Of a stretch of DNA of 64,000 bases, positions 52,932-61,124 are shown piece after piece. Below the pieces are notes generated by a model. It worked only from the letters and a program-made list of their open reading frames with translations, was not told where the DNA came from and made no database searches. The stretch is from Anaerolineae bacterium (lineage in GTDB: Bacteria; Chloroflexota; Anaerolineae; 4572-78; J111): NCBI GenBank assembly GCA_023151115.1, contig JAKLJP010000032.1:1-64000 (forward strand). Direction: 5' to 3'. The position numbers were made by a program, and so were the translations under genes. Position 1 is the first letter of the stretch; each line of letters opens with the position of its first letter.

Positions 52932-54925
52932 CTACCGGCCAAAGTCATTTCAAGGGTAAAACTGCGAATCTGGCCTACATCGCGCCGGGCCTTGTCGGCC
53001 ACTTCCAGTGTCCACGATCCGGCGGGGTTTTTGCCCTTAAAGGCAGCCAGACTCGGCGCATTGACCTCGTCATAAGTTTTCTTAAGATTATCCGTAGGCC
53101 CACCCTGGCGGTTGTGCAGAACGACCGGGTTAGCGCTCAGGCCGGCGGGCGGTTTGACCGTGACCACCAGGTCGCCGATGTAGGTATGTTCGATGTCTAC
53201 CGTGACCTTGATCGCTTTCAAGGGGGCGGTATCGGCAACGGCCAGGGTAAGCTGGGCGGTCTGAAGGTCTTTGATGGGCACATCTTGCGTTATACTGCGG
53301 ATAACGATGGGGTCTGGCTGGGGCGGCAGGGCCAGTTCGACGGCCTTCTTGGCATTGAGCCGGCCATAGCCATAAAAGGCGCTGTGGCCGGTCTCATCGT
53401 AATCGCCACCGGCTTCATCAATTCGGTCCCCGCAGCGCTTGAGAATGTCGCGCACTTCGTCCCAGCGCAGATTGGGGTTGCGGCTGAGAATGAGCGCCGC
53501 TACCCCGGCCGCGCCGGGGCAGGCGCTGGAGGTGCCGCCAAAGCGGTTGGTATAATTACCCGCCGCATCCCCCAGCCTCACCTGGCCGGAATTGTAGCCC
53601 TGGCTCCCGGAACGGTCGGTGGTCCAGATGCCCGGCGTAAGCGAGAGCAGGCCGTGATTGCTGGGGAAACAGCACCAAACCGCCGGCCCAAAGTCGCTGT
53701 AGGCGCTTTTTTGGCCCTGGTCGTTGCAGGCCGCTACGGCGATAACCTTTTCAAAGCTGGCATAACCGTCGTTGTTGACGCTCTCATTCCCATTACCCGC
53801 CGCAAAAAGGATGACACAGCCTTTGCCGTTGCGGCCCTGAGTGACCGCAAACTCCATCGCCAGGCGCGTCGAATCGGGCAGCGGCACCACCTGCTTGTGA
53901 ACCGGGTCAGCGGGATCGGTCCAATCCCCGTCAGCCGGCCCCCAACTGCACGAAATCACATCGGCCCCGTGTTGAGCGGCCCAGACAAAAGCATCGGCTT
54001 CCGCCTGCGACCCCAGCACCGAGGCTAAGCGAATCGGCATAAGCTGCGCGCCGGGGGCCACACCTGATGCGCCGACATTGCCGCTGGCGCAGGCCACCCC
54101 AGCGCAGGCCGTGCCGTGGTTGTTGAAGTTCCCTGGCCTGGGGTTGTCGGTCTGGCGCGTTACATCGCGCGGCGCGACGATCTTGGCCGAAGAGCGAAAC
54201 TCTTCGTGGTCCAGGTCCACCCCATCGTCAATAATGGCGATGATCGTCCCGGCGCCGGTGCTCAAGGACCAAGCTGCCTCGACATTGGCGTGGGCAGTGA
54301 TGACTTGGCCATTAACCGTGGTCTCTTTGAGATGCCACTGCTGCGGAAAGGCGACCCGCTGCCGCGCCTCGCGGATCAGCTCAGGGTGGCACAGTTCCAC
54401 CGTTTCCTCTTGCAAAAGCTGCTGGGCGATCTCGAAGATGACCAGGCCCGTGCCTTCGGGGGCCTGGACAAAATAGGCGTTGCGAGCATATTCAAGCTCG
54501 CGCTTGACGATCAGGTTATATTTTTTCAGGATTTCCAGGCAGGCGCCGGGCGCTGCATCACTGTCGAATTTGACAAAGAAGTTTTCGGTATAAACCACCG
54601 GCTGTTTGGCACGCGGTTCCACCAGCACACGCCCGGCAAATTCGATGGCCGGCTCTTGTTTGAGAATGGTCCGGGCCGTATCGCGCAAGGCTCGGCTTCC
54701 GCGCCGGACTTTGGTCCGCAAAACCTCAACCCCCGCCTCACGAAAGCGCGTCCACAGGTCGAACTCATTCAGGATGCTCCGGGCTTCTCGCGACAGCGGG
54801 ACGACTTCAAACGGTCGTTCCTCTGTCAAGACCCCCCGGCTTTCGGTGCGGACCACCATAAATTCGTCGCTTTCGGCCAGCGAGAACGCCTTACCCCTTT
54901 TGCCGCCATAACGAAAGGTGAACAT
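52928..54925 (-). CDS. Subtilisin-like serine protease (S8) with P-domain
   Basis: 665 aa. An N-terminal pro-region (1-195) contains a fervidolysin-like propeptide strand set (ENFFVKFDSDAAPGACLEILKKYNL near 115-140). The peptidase S8 domain holds Asp233 (IIDDGVD), His270 (NNHGT), the oxyanion Asn378 (AAGN) and Ser466 (GTSSACP). A proprotein-convertase P-domain ends it (about 545-665, HTYIGDLVVTVKPP, GSWTLEVAD). There is no signal peptide, so the site of action is unclear. The ATG at 54925 follows AGGAGG. Divergent from it is a gene resembling a free propeptide. Confidence 0.92.
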   Translation of the reverse strand: MFTFRYGGKRGKAFSLAESDEFMVVRTESRGVLTEERPFEVVPLSREARSILNEFDLWTRFREAGVEVLRTKVRRGSRALRDTARTILKQEPAIEFAGRVLVEPRAKQPVVYTENFFVKFDSDAAPGACLEILKKYNLIVKRELEYARNAYFVQAPEGTGLVIFEIAQQLLQEETVELCHPELIREARQRVAFPQQWHLKETTVNGQVITAHANVEAAWSLSTGAGTIIAIIDDGVDLDHEEFRSSAKIVAPRDVTRQTDNPRPGNFNNHGTACAGVACASGNVGASGVAPGAQLMPIRLASVLGSQAEADAFVWAAQHGADVISCSWGPADGDWTDPADPVHKQVVPLPDSTRLAMEFAVTQGRNGKGCVILFAAGNGNESVNNDGYASFEKVIAVAACNDQGQKSAYSDFGPAVWCCFPSNHGLLSLTPGIWTTDRSGSQGYNSGQVRLGDAAGNYTNRFGGTSSACPGAAGVAALILSRNPNLRWDEVRDILKRCGDRIDEAGGDYDETGHSAFYGYGRLNAKKAVELALPPQPDPIVIRSITQDVPIKDLQTAQLTLAVADTAPLKAIKVTVDIEHTYIGDLVVTVKPPAGLSANPVVLHNRQGGPTDNLKKTYDEVNAPSLAAFKGKNPAGSWTLEVADKARRDVGQIRSFTLEMTLAGS

Positions 54926-54973
54926 TGTTGGACCTCCTTGCCCGATTAATGGAAGCGTAACTACTCCCCTTTA

Positions 54974-55036
54974 AGGCTAAGGCTAAAGCTGAGGCTAAGG
55001 CAAGAAAATTAATCTTAGCCTTAGCCTCAGCCTTCT
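54974..55036. repeat. AAGGCT hexamer hairpin between the protease and propeptide-like genes
   Basis: AAGGCT/AAAGCT/GAGGCT units (54974-55003) and inverse AGCCTT/AGCCTC units (55018-55035). Confidence 0.65.
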
Positions 55037-55055
55037 GCTGTGACTGAGTAGCTAC

Positions 55056-55083
55056 TTGGAAACTATTTTTTAATAGCTATAAT
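55056..55083 (+). promoter_or_regulatory. Promoter of the propeptide-like gene
   Basis: TTGGAA (55056-55061), 16-nt spacer, TATAAT (55078-55083). Confidence 0.6.
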
Positions 55084-55131
55084 GACTATAGCGAGATATT
55101 GGATGGAAGCAAGTTGAAAGTTGGTTTTAAG

Positions 55132-55638
55132 ATGAGCGTTGAGAAGAATGAATTTGCCAGGTACCCCCAGCAAATTCGGGCCAATATGAGCGCGTCTGCG
55201 CCCTTATATGTCCGTAAAGCCGACCATTACGCCGTTCACCAGCGGTCCCCCGACCTGCCGGCCCGCGGGGCAGTTTTACTCCTGGAAGATGGGGCGATTG
55301 CGGTCTTTCAGGGCCGGCCTGATGAGGCCAATATCGCGGGCCAGGCCGGCCGCCTCGGTCCTGTGTACGGCTTACAGCCCAGCGGCCTGCCCGCCGTTCC
55401 GACCGGGCGGGTTTTGGTACGCTTTGCCGCCGGCATTAAAGCCAACTCCCGCCGCCAGGAGATCGAGCAGGTCGGTTACGAACTGGTCGAGAGCCTGGCC
55501 TACGCCCCGCAAGCCGCCTGGCTGCGTGCTCAGTCGGATGACATCGCCGACGCCCTGGCCGGACTTTCCCGGCTGGAGCAGTTGCCGGACATCGAAAATG
55601 TGGAACCGCAAATGCTGCTGGAGAGCGTCCGGCGGTAG
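55132..55638 (+). CDS. Free-standing subtilase-propeptide-like protein
   Basis: 168 aa, no peptidase domain. The second half (GRVLVRFAAGIKANSRRQEIEQVGYELVESLAYAPQAAWLRA..., then LEQLPDIENVEPQMLLE) has the strand-helix-strand-helix pattern of S8 propeptides and parallels the region near residues 115-185 of the neighbouring protease. The first half has another compact strand-rich segment also hinted at in that protease. It might act in trans as chaperone or inhibitor of the protease. The start is uncertain: ATG 55132 or TTG 55099. Confidence 0.6.
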   Translation: MSVEKNEFARYPQQIRANMSASAPLYVRKADHYAVHQRSPDLPARGAVLLLEDGAIAVFQGRPDEANIAGQAGRLGPVYGLQPSGLPAVPTGRVLVRFAAGIKANSRRQEIEQVGYELVESLAYAPQAAWLRAQSDDIADALAGLSRLEQLPDIENVEPQMLLESVRR

Positions 55639-55979
55639 GAAGTCTCAAGGGCTTCTTCCCAGTACACCCTCTTTAATACACCCCCCATCAAGTTATCAAA
55701 TTGTCAAACTTTTGATATGAAAACAATAAGATTCTGGCCGCTTTGAGTGTTACAATAGCTTACAAAGTTGGAGTCTGTTGCTTTCTGGCTAAATTGGACA
55801 TTTTGAAGAGAGTTTGAGTGAAAATTGAGTGGGATCAGGTACACTCCAACAAAAGTTTTTAGGGGTCTGGCTCGAAGACTCTTGGTAGTGTTACTTGCTT
55901 GAATGAGACCCACACCGTGTCTGGGCCATGTAAAATTTGAGACCCGTTCAAGGGGTCTAAGGATGGGGGGGTATATCCT
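55639..55979. other. 341-nt gap before the patatin-like gene
   Basis: No gene is seen on either strand. The only structures noted are a short stem AGACCC/GGGTCT (55940-55945 and 55953-55958) and a G-run (GGGGGGG) acting as weak ribosome site before 55980. Confidence 0.5.
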
Positions 55980-58403
55980 ATGTTAATTACTATCGTCATT
56001 GTTGTCCTGAGTATGCTTGTATTGATCCTCATGCTTCGTCCTTTACAGCGACGCTTTTCAGTACAGCCACGCTATTTATTTGAATACCTGATCTTCTTAC
56101 GCTATCCTATTCTCTGTGCGCTTACCTTGATTTTACTGCCGCTGATAGCAACGACGCTGCTGCCCACCTTTATTGCCAATTTATTTATTGTTGATGACTG
56201 GATGGGTTTAGCGATTATCACCGCTCTGGGCATCTTGTGCAGTTGGGTGATCATGTTCACCGGCGGTTTGATCATTGTCGGAGCACCCCAACGCTTTGAC
56301 CTGCGCCCTCTTGAGCAGCCGGAGGCGTCCGAAACCAGGGCAGAGGCTTCCCCTAACCCCAGCTTCATAAGACGGATCATTGCGCCCATTAGAGACCCTA
56401 TCATTAAATTTCTCGTATCTCTCAACCGGATTATTGTAGATACCGTGTGCCTTCTGTGGGAGCAGCCGCGGACGATAAGAGAAGATCGTCCGGCCCTAAA
56501 GTTCAGACAATTCCGCCGCCTGTGGTGGTACGATTTCCGCGAAAATTTCAACTATTTGGCAATTCTCTTTCCGGTTTTGCTTGTCTGGTCACTCTTGATG
56601 AACTTGTACGATCAAGCAACTTTGGGGTTCTGGCTGGTAGTGGCAGCTATTACCGCGGGTATCATCATCGCCTTTCTTGTCGGCCTTCTCGTGTTGACCC
56701 TACAGTTGCTCATGCTGTTGCTTTTGCAGTGGGGCTGTGCCAAATTGAGAGACACAAAAATTTGGATCGGCCTACAACAGCGGCTGGATGAGGCCAAGTT
56801 AGCCGAAGTGGATATGCACAAAATTCCAGGGGTGCGAGAGGTTGTTGATAGCTTTCGTCAGGGTTACATAAACCCGAATGAAAAACCTTATGAAACACCC
56901 TTTACCCATCGCCGGGCCATCTTTTTGTTTTTGATCGTGGGGCTGATGTATGGGATCGGTTACACTTTATTAAATCCAGCCCAGCCCAACTTTCTTACAT
57001 ACCATACACCGCCGCTGGCCTACTTTATTGTGTTGATCACATTGGCCGCATTGATCTTGCCCAGCCTGTCCTATTATTTTGATCGTTACCGTGTGCCCAT
57101 GGTGTTTTTTATCACTATCATCTATATCATCTCCTATTATATGCCCGGCGTTGACCACTATTATGAATTTACTGCCGCCCCCACCCTTTCCGCGTCCTCA
57201 ACGCCGCCCATAGAAACACCCAAAGAGGTTGTGACCGCATGGAATAGGCATTACAGCGCCGACCAACATCCGGTTATGGTTGTGGTGACAGCCAGTGGCG
57301 GCGGCATCAAGGCGGCGGCCTGGACAGCGCATGTATTGGGAGAGCTACGACGTGATCCCGATTTGGGTCAGGCCTTTGCCGAATCAATCACCCTGGTCAG
57401 CACCGTCTCCGGCGGCAGTGTGGGTGGCATGTATGTGCTTGACCAATACCGGCAGCCGGACCTGCCGCTGGACAAGGCGGTAAACCAAGCCGGTCAGTCC
57501 AGTCTCAATGCCATTGCCTGGGGGATGGCTTACCCCGATCTGCTGCGCACGATGGATCCGTTTAACTGGTTAGTGGATAAAACTAATGATCGCGGCGCGG
57601 CAGCGGAACATGCCTGGCGCGCTCAATTCGGCCAGGAGCCAAGCACACTGCTCATGTGGCCTCAGACTGTTGAAAAACAGTGGCAGCCGCTCCAGGTGTT
57701 CAACACCACCATTGCCGAAACAGGACAGCGGCTCTTGTTGTCGCCGATTGAAATCCGCAGCCCTTTTACAATAACAAACTCTGCCAGGGCGCAAAATTTT
57801 ATTACCTTGTATGAAGGGTGCGATCTCTCGGTGGTAACTGCCGCCAGACTCTCGGCTACCTTTCCCTATGTGACGCCGATTGCCCGGCCCTTAGCCACCG
57901 AAACATGCGCCCACGGCCCGCAGACGCGCTATCATCTGGCCGATGGGGGTTATTATGATAACTTTGGCGTTGTAACGGCGGTTGAGTTTTTGAGCGCGCT
58001 GACCCCGCAGGTGTACAAGAAGGAGTTCAACCGAGAAAAAATACTCCTGGTACAAATCCGCGCCTCACCCCTGGAGGATGTGGAGGCCAGGTCGGCCTCG
58101 GCCGATGGTTTTATCTATGCCAGCCTGGGACCGGGCCTCACTGCCCTCCAAGTCCAAACAGCCACTCAGATTGGACGGAATGATCTCGAACTCGCCCTCT
58201 TGCAACAGAACTGGGCCAGAGACGGAGTAACTATCGAATCGGTTGTTTTTGAACTGCGCAAAGAAGTTGCGCTCTCCTGGCATCTTTCCGCCCAGGAAAA
58301 GCAGGATATTGCCCAGGAATTTACTGAACCTCGCAATCAAAAAAATCTTGCCAGGCTGAAGCAATTTTGGGGTATTACCAATCTAACCACAGCTTCCCCT
58401 TAA
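55980..58403 (+). CDS. Membrane-anchored patatin-like phospholipase
   Basis: 807 aa. The first 400 residues contain about seven to nine membrane segments in two groups (about 1-95 and 190-390) split by a hydrophilic loop. The rest is a patatin-like lipid acyl hydrolase. It has the Gly-rich oxyanion segment TASGGGIKAAAW (about 438-449), nucleophile Ser480 in SGGSVGG, and catalytic Asp655 in LADGGYYDNFG. It probably releases fatty acids from membrane lipids at the cytoplasmic face. No signal peptide and no partner gene. Confidence 0.85.
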   Translation: MLITIVIVVLSMLVLILMLRPLQRRFSVQPRYLFEYLIFLRYPILCALTLILLPLIATTLLPTFIANLFIVDDWMGLAIITALGILCSWVIMFTGGLIIVGAPQRFDLRPLEQPEASETRAEASPNPSFIRRIIAPIRDPIIKFLVSLNRIIVDTVCLLWEQPRTIREDRPALKFRQFRRLWWYDFRENFNYLAILFPVLLVWSLLMNLYDQATLGFWLVVAAITAGIIIAFLVGLLVLTLQLLMLLLLQWGCAKLRDTKIWIGLQQRLDEAKLAEVDMHKIPGVREVVDSFRQGYINPNEKPYETPFTHRRAIFLFLIVGLMYGIGYTLLNPAQPNFLTYHTPPLAYFIVLITLAALILPSLSYYFDRYRVPMVFFITIIYIISYYMPGVDHYYEFTAAPTLSASSTPPIETPKEVVTAWNRHYSADQHPVMVVVTASGGGIKAAAWTAHVLGELRRDPDLGQAFAESITLVSTVSGGSVGGMYVLDQYRQPDLPLDKAVNQAGQSSLNAIAWGMAYPDLLRTMDPFNWLVDKTNDRGAAAEHAWRAQFGQEPSTLLMWPQTVEKQWQPLQVFNTTIAETGQRLLLSPIEIRSPFTITNSARAQNFITLYEGCDLSVVTAARLSATFPYVTPIARPLATETCAHGPQTRYHLADGGYYDNFGVVTAVEFLSALTPQVYKKEFNREKILLVQIRASPLEDVEARSASADGFIYASLGPGLTALQVQTATQIGRNDLELALLQQNWARDGVTIESVVFELRKEVALSWHLSAQEKQDIAQEFTEPRNQKNLARLKQFWGITNLTTASP

Positions 58404-58432
58404 GACCTACCGGCCCGAGCTCATCATAAACT

Positions 58433-58621
58433 TCAAGCTGGATAACAAACCGCCACGAGAAACGACTCCTCGCGGCGGTTTGTAGTTAACTTCGCCAAGC
58501 GATGTTTTAGCAGTTTTTCTTTACTACTAACAGGAATACGATACCAGTGTTGCTCATAAGCAAGATTGAAGTCAAGACGATTATTGAGAATAGCGACGAG
58601 GACTTCACCACGAACAGTCAT
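58433..58621 (-). pseudogene. Truncated remnant of a small gene after the nuclease remnant
   Basis: The first 45 codons (MTVRGEVLVAILNNRLDFNLAYEQHWYRIPVSSKEKLLKHRL) read like a real N-terminus, 18 nt after the nuclease stop. The frame then enters the hairpin at 58445-58483 and ends in unrelated residues. The family is not firmly recognised. It is likely a truncated member of the same island. Confidence 0.45.
58445..58483. terminator. Hairpin AACCGCC type, left edge of the R-M island
   Basis: ACAAACCGCC (58445-58454) and GGCGGTTTGT (58474-58483), with inner partial pairing ACGAG/CTCG. It resembles the hairpin at 61055-61087 on the other side of the island. Confidence 0.6.
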
Positions 58622-58638
58622 AAAAATCCAAATTTCAG

Positions 58639-59417
58639 CTAACGGACTTCTATTTGCAGCGACAAATCGGTTTCCACTTCGGCCAGGCGGCGGTTATAGA
58701 TCTGGACGATTTCTTGCAAAATGGCAAAGAAGTCCTTGTTTTCTTCCGTGGCTAACTCCATAATGTTTGGAGCGACAAACGCTTCAATAGAAACAATCGC
58801 CAGGTCTTTATCAATCCCTTCATCCTGGGCTAGCGCCTTGGCTCGATATGGCGGTTTGTCGAAAGTTGTGTAAATTGCCCGTCTCCCTCAAGGGAATCGG
58901 GGTTTAACACAAAATTTGTGATACCGCCCCCTGACCGCTGCTTCGCATTTTCGACGATGAGATTGATCCAGGTGGTAGGTGCTTGCCGCCGGTCAAGATC
59001 GAGTTTCAAATTTTGCCGCTTGAGCCATTCCGTCGCTCTGTTTGATAAATCTTCGATCAGTTCAAGGAGTAGCTGTTCTCTTTCTGCCTGGGTTAAATCT
59101 GCCAGTTTGTGGCCCCAGCCAAACGCTTCAAAGAGCCTTTGTCCATCTTGATGCCCTTGCCGCGTGGTCACTTCTTTCAGATAAGTACGCGGGATGCCAT
59201 AAACCTCAAGAATGTTTCTAAGCCCTGAACGCGCTCCTTTCACTTCCCCACCCTGTGAAATAACCTCATCTCTCACTGCCGGGCATTTTCGACGTAAGTG
59301 ATCAAAAACAACAATGCCCATTGCGACCGTGTTTCTGGATATGTTGCCGCCGCGTGTACAGGAAGCAATCCAATCATTGAGAATTTGATAACTTTCTTGC
59401 TCAATGTTGTCGGTCAT
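58639..59417 (-). pseudogene. DUF4928-type restriction endonuclease, disrupted
   Basis: The N-terminal part (from ATG 59417; DWIASCTRGGNISRNTVAMG, EVTTRQGHQDGQRLFEAFGWG, DRRQAPTTWINLIVENAKQRSGG) and, in another frame from about 58855, the C-terminal part (LAQDEGIDKDLAIVSIEAFV, NIMELATEENKDFF, VETDLSLQIEVR, stop 58639-58641) match one protein of the DUF4928 group that accompanies C5-methyltransferases. Roughly 80 central residues are lost at the joint near 58860. The intact N-terminal frame would stop at 58830. It overlaps vsr by 4 nt (ATGA). Confidence 0.65.
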
Positions 59418-59848
59418 TTATCGGTTCCTGCCTTGATAGCCTGGCGTATCCTATCTCTGATTTGCAGCCGATCAGCCGGTTTTTTTAGTTCATGTTCCCA
59501 TATCCGTATCACCGTCCAGCCGTTTTCAAGGAGTTTTTGATTATGGGACTTGGCTAACTCAATGTTACGGTTGATTTTTCGCTCCCAGTAGTGGCGATTG
59601 CTGTCCGGCTTCAGCTTTCTTTGACAATGGGGACAGCCGTGCCAGAAACAACCATCCACAAAGATGGCGATGTGCTCATGACTAAAAACAACATCTGGTT
59701 TGCCGGTAATGTCGGCGGCGTTTTTCCGCCAGCCTTTTAATCTCATCCCGGCAAGCATGGCAAAAAGACGCCGTTCCGGCGTTGTGCCCTTGCCTTTGAC
59801 TGCCCGCATGGCCTTTTGACGGTCTGCGGGTTTCAGATTGTCAGCCAT
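59414..59848 (-). CDS. vsr: Very short patch repair endonuclease
   Basis: 144 aa, full length. Vsr nicks beside T:G mismatches formed by deamination of 5-methylcytosine. MRAVKGKGTTPERRLFAMLAGM, ITGKPDVVFSHEHIAIFVDGCFWHGCP (catalytic Asp, and zinc-site Cys/His) and the later NGWTVIRIWEHELKK are diagnostic. It starts 6 nt after the methyltransferase and ends overlapping the nuclease remnant, giving the order M-vsr-R. Confidence 0.94.
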   Translation of the reverse strand: MADNLKPADRQKAMRAVKGKGTTPERRLFAMLAGMRLKGWRKNAADITGKPDVVFSHEHIAIFVDGCFWHGCPHCQRKLKPDSNRHYWERKINRNIELAKSHNQKLLENGWTVIRIWEHELKKPADRLQIRDRIRQAIKAGTDK

Positions 59849-59853
59849 AGTAT

Positions 59854-60999
59854 TCAGGCAAGCTGAACTTCTTGGTTCAGCAGGTGCTTTTCAAACAGGG
59901 GATTAAGAACATGCTGCGCTATCCAGGTAATAACCGGAACGCAAACGGCGTCGCCAAAGCCGGTGAGCGCTTGCACGCCATTCACAGTGATCGGGTATTC
60001 ATCCGGGACGCCTTGCAAACGCGCATATTCACGGGGAGTCATGGCCCGCATTTTTAGCTGGCCCCCACCGACTTTAATCAAGAACTGCTTCCCACTGCCG
60101 CCGACGGCAGTCCGCAGGCAGCCGGATAAATCGTCGGGCCTGACCTCGGCTCGCTGCTGCCCTTTGCGGCGGCGGCGGAAAAAGGTGCGGTAGGCTGCTT
60201 CTTCATGGACGACAAGTTGGGTCACTCTTTGGTAATGCGCCGGATCCATCATGTGCAGGTGGCGTTTCACTTCGTCCTCATGCCACCACCTGGCATCATC
60301 ATCGCTCATTGGCTCGATAATTTTTGATAAACCGCCGCTGCGCAAAGGGGGAGGGGCCGGCAGTTCGTTATAAAACCAATCCAGGTCAAGGTTGGCAAAA
60401 ATGCTTTTTCTAAGCTGGTCGGGCAGCAGAGAAGGGGGACGGCTGAGGATTAAGTGCGGATTCTTGTTGCCCTGTACCCTTGTGCCGACCAGAAAGACGC
60501 GCAGGCGGCTTTGCGGGGTAAAGCGCAAGGCGTCGAGGGTAAAGACATCACAGACATAGCCTAATTGATTGAGCGCCTGAATGGTGAGGCGAAAATCCGC
60601 GCCTTTATTGGAGTATAACCAGCCGGGGACGTTCTCGACGAGGAGCAGCGGCGGAGCAGCTTCCCCTTGCGCTTTGAGAATCTTGATAAAGCCCCAAAAG
60701 GCGCTGGAATGGTCGCCGCTCATCCCATTCATATTCCCGGCCAGGGACAGGTCAATACAGGGAAACGAACAAGTGGCTAAGGTGGTTAAAGGCACAGAGG
60801 TCGGGTTTATCTCAAAAATATCTTTTACAAGATAATGGCGGTTGGCGTCGGGGAAAAAGGCGCGGTACAGTTCATACTTCTTGGCCGAGATGTCGTTGGC
60901 CCAGACCACCCGCCAGCCCAGCGGCTCTAAGCCCATTCGCACCAGGTCAATCCCGGCAAAATATTCGGCTACCGTTGGGGAAGTAACTGGATTGCTCAT
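59854..60999 (-). CDS. DNA (cytosine-5) methyltransferase
   Basis: 381 aa C5-MTase. Motif I is YFAGIDLVRMGLEPLGW (about 13-29), motif IV TCSFPCIDLSLAG with catalytic Cys81, motif VI ENV (122-124), motif VIII near QSRLRVFLVG, and motifs IX-X at ARLQGVPDEYPI and TGFGDAVCVPVITWIA. The target-recognition region (about 185-315) gives no specificity by eye. It is the intact M component of a restriction-modification unit whose nuclease is broken. Its promoter leaves almost no leader. Confidence 0.93.
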   Translation of the reverse strand: MSNPVTSPTVAEYFAGIDLVRMGLEPLGWRVVWANDISAKKYELYRAFFPDANRHYLVKDIFEINPTSVPLTTLATCSFPCIDLSLAGNMNGMSGDHSSAFWGFIKILKAQGEAAPPLLLVENVPGWLYSNKGADFRLTIQALNQLGYVCDVFTLDALRFTPQSRLRVFLVGTRVQGNKNPHLILSRPPSLLPDQLRKSIFANLDLDWFYNELPAPPPLRSGGLSKIIEPMSDDDARWWHEDEVKRHLHMMDPAHYQRVTQLVVHEEAAYRTFFRRRRKGQQRAEVRPDDLSGCLRTAVGGSGKQFLIKVGGGQLKMRAMTPREYARLQGVPDEYPITVNGVQALTGFGDAVCVPVITWIAQHVLNPLFEKHLLNQEVQLA

Positions 61000-61011
61000 A
61001 GGTTGGATTTT

Positions 61012-61039
61012 AATATAACCTATTCCAAACTACAAGCAA
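61012..61039 (-). promoter_or_regulatory. Promoter of the methyltransferase-vsr genes
   Basis: Reading leftward: TTGCTT (61039-61034), 16-nt spacer, TATATT (61017-61012), 12 nt before the ATG at 60999. Confidence 0.55.
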
Positions 61040-61054
61040 ATATTAGAGTAATAA

Positions 61055-61087
61055 AACCGCCGCAAGATGGTATCTCTTGCGGCGGTT
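61055..61087 (-). terminator. Terminator of the alpha-2-macroglobulin gene
   Basis: AACCGCCGCAAGA (61055-61067) and TCTTGCGGCGGTT (61075-61087), 13 bp perfect. Read leftward it is followed by TTATTA. It lies 38 nt after the stop at 61125. Confidence 0.8.
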
Positions 61088-61124
61088 GGTTGTTCTACGG
61101 CGGTCTGCCGTCAGCGGTCTGTGG

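Noticed and set aside
53114..54028. 304-aa plus-strand frame opposite the S8 protease
   Set aside because: A shadow of the protease gene; Gly/Arg/Asp-rich with no ribosome site.
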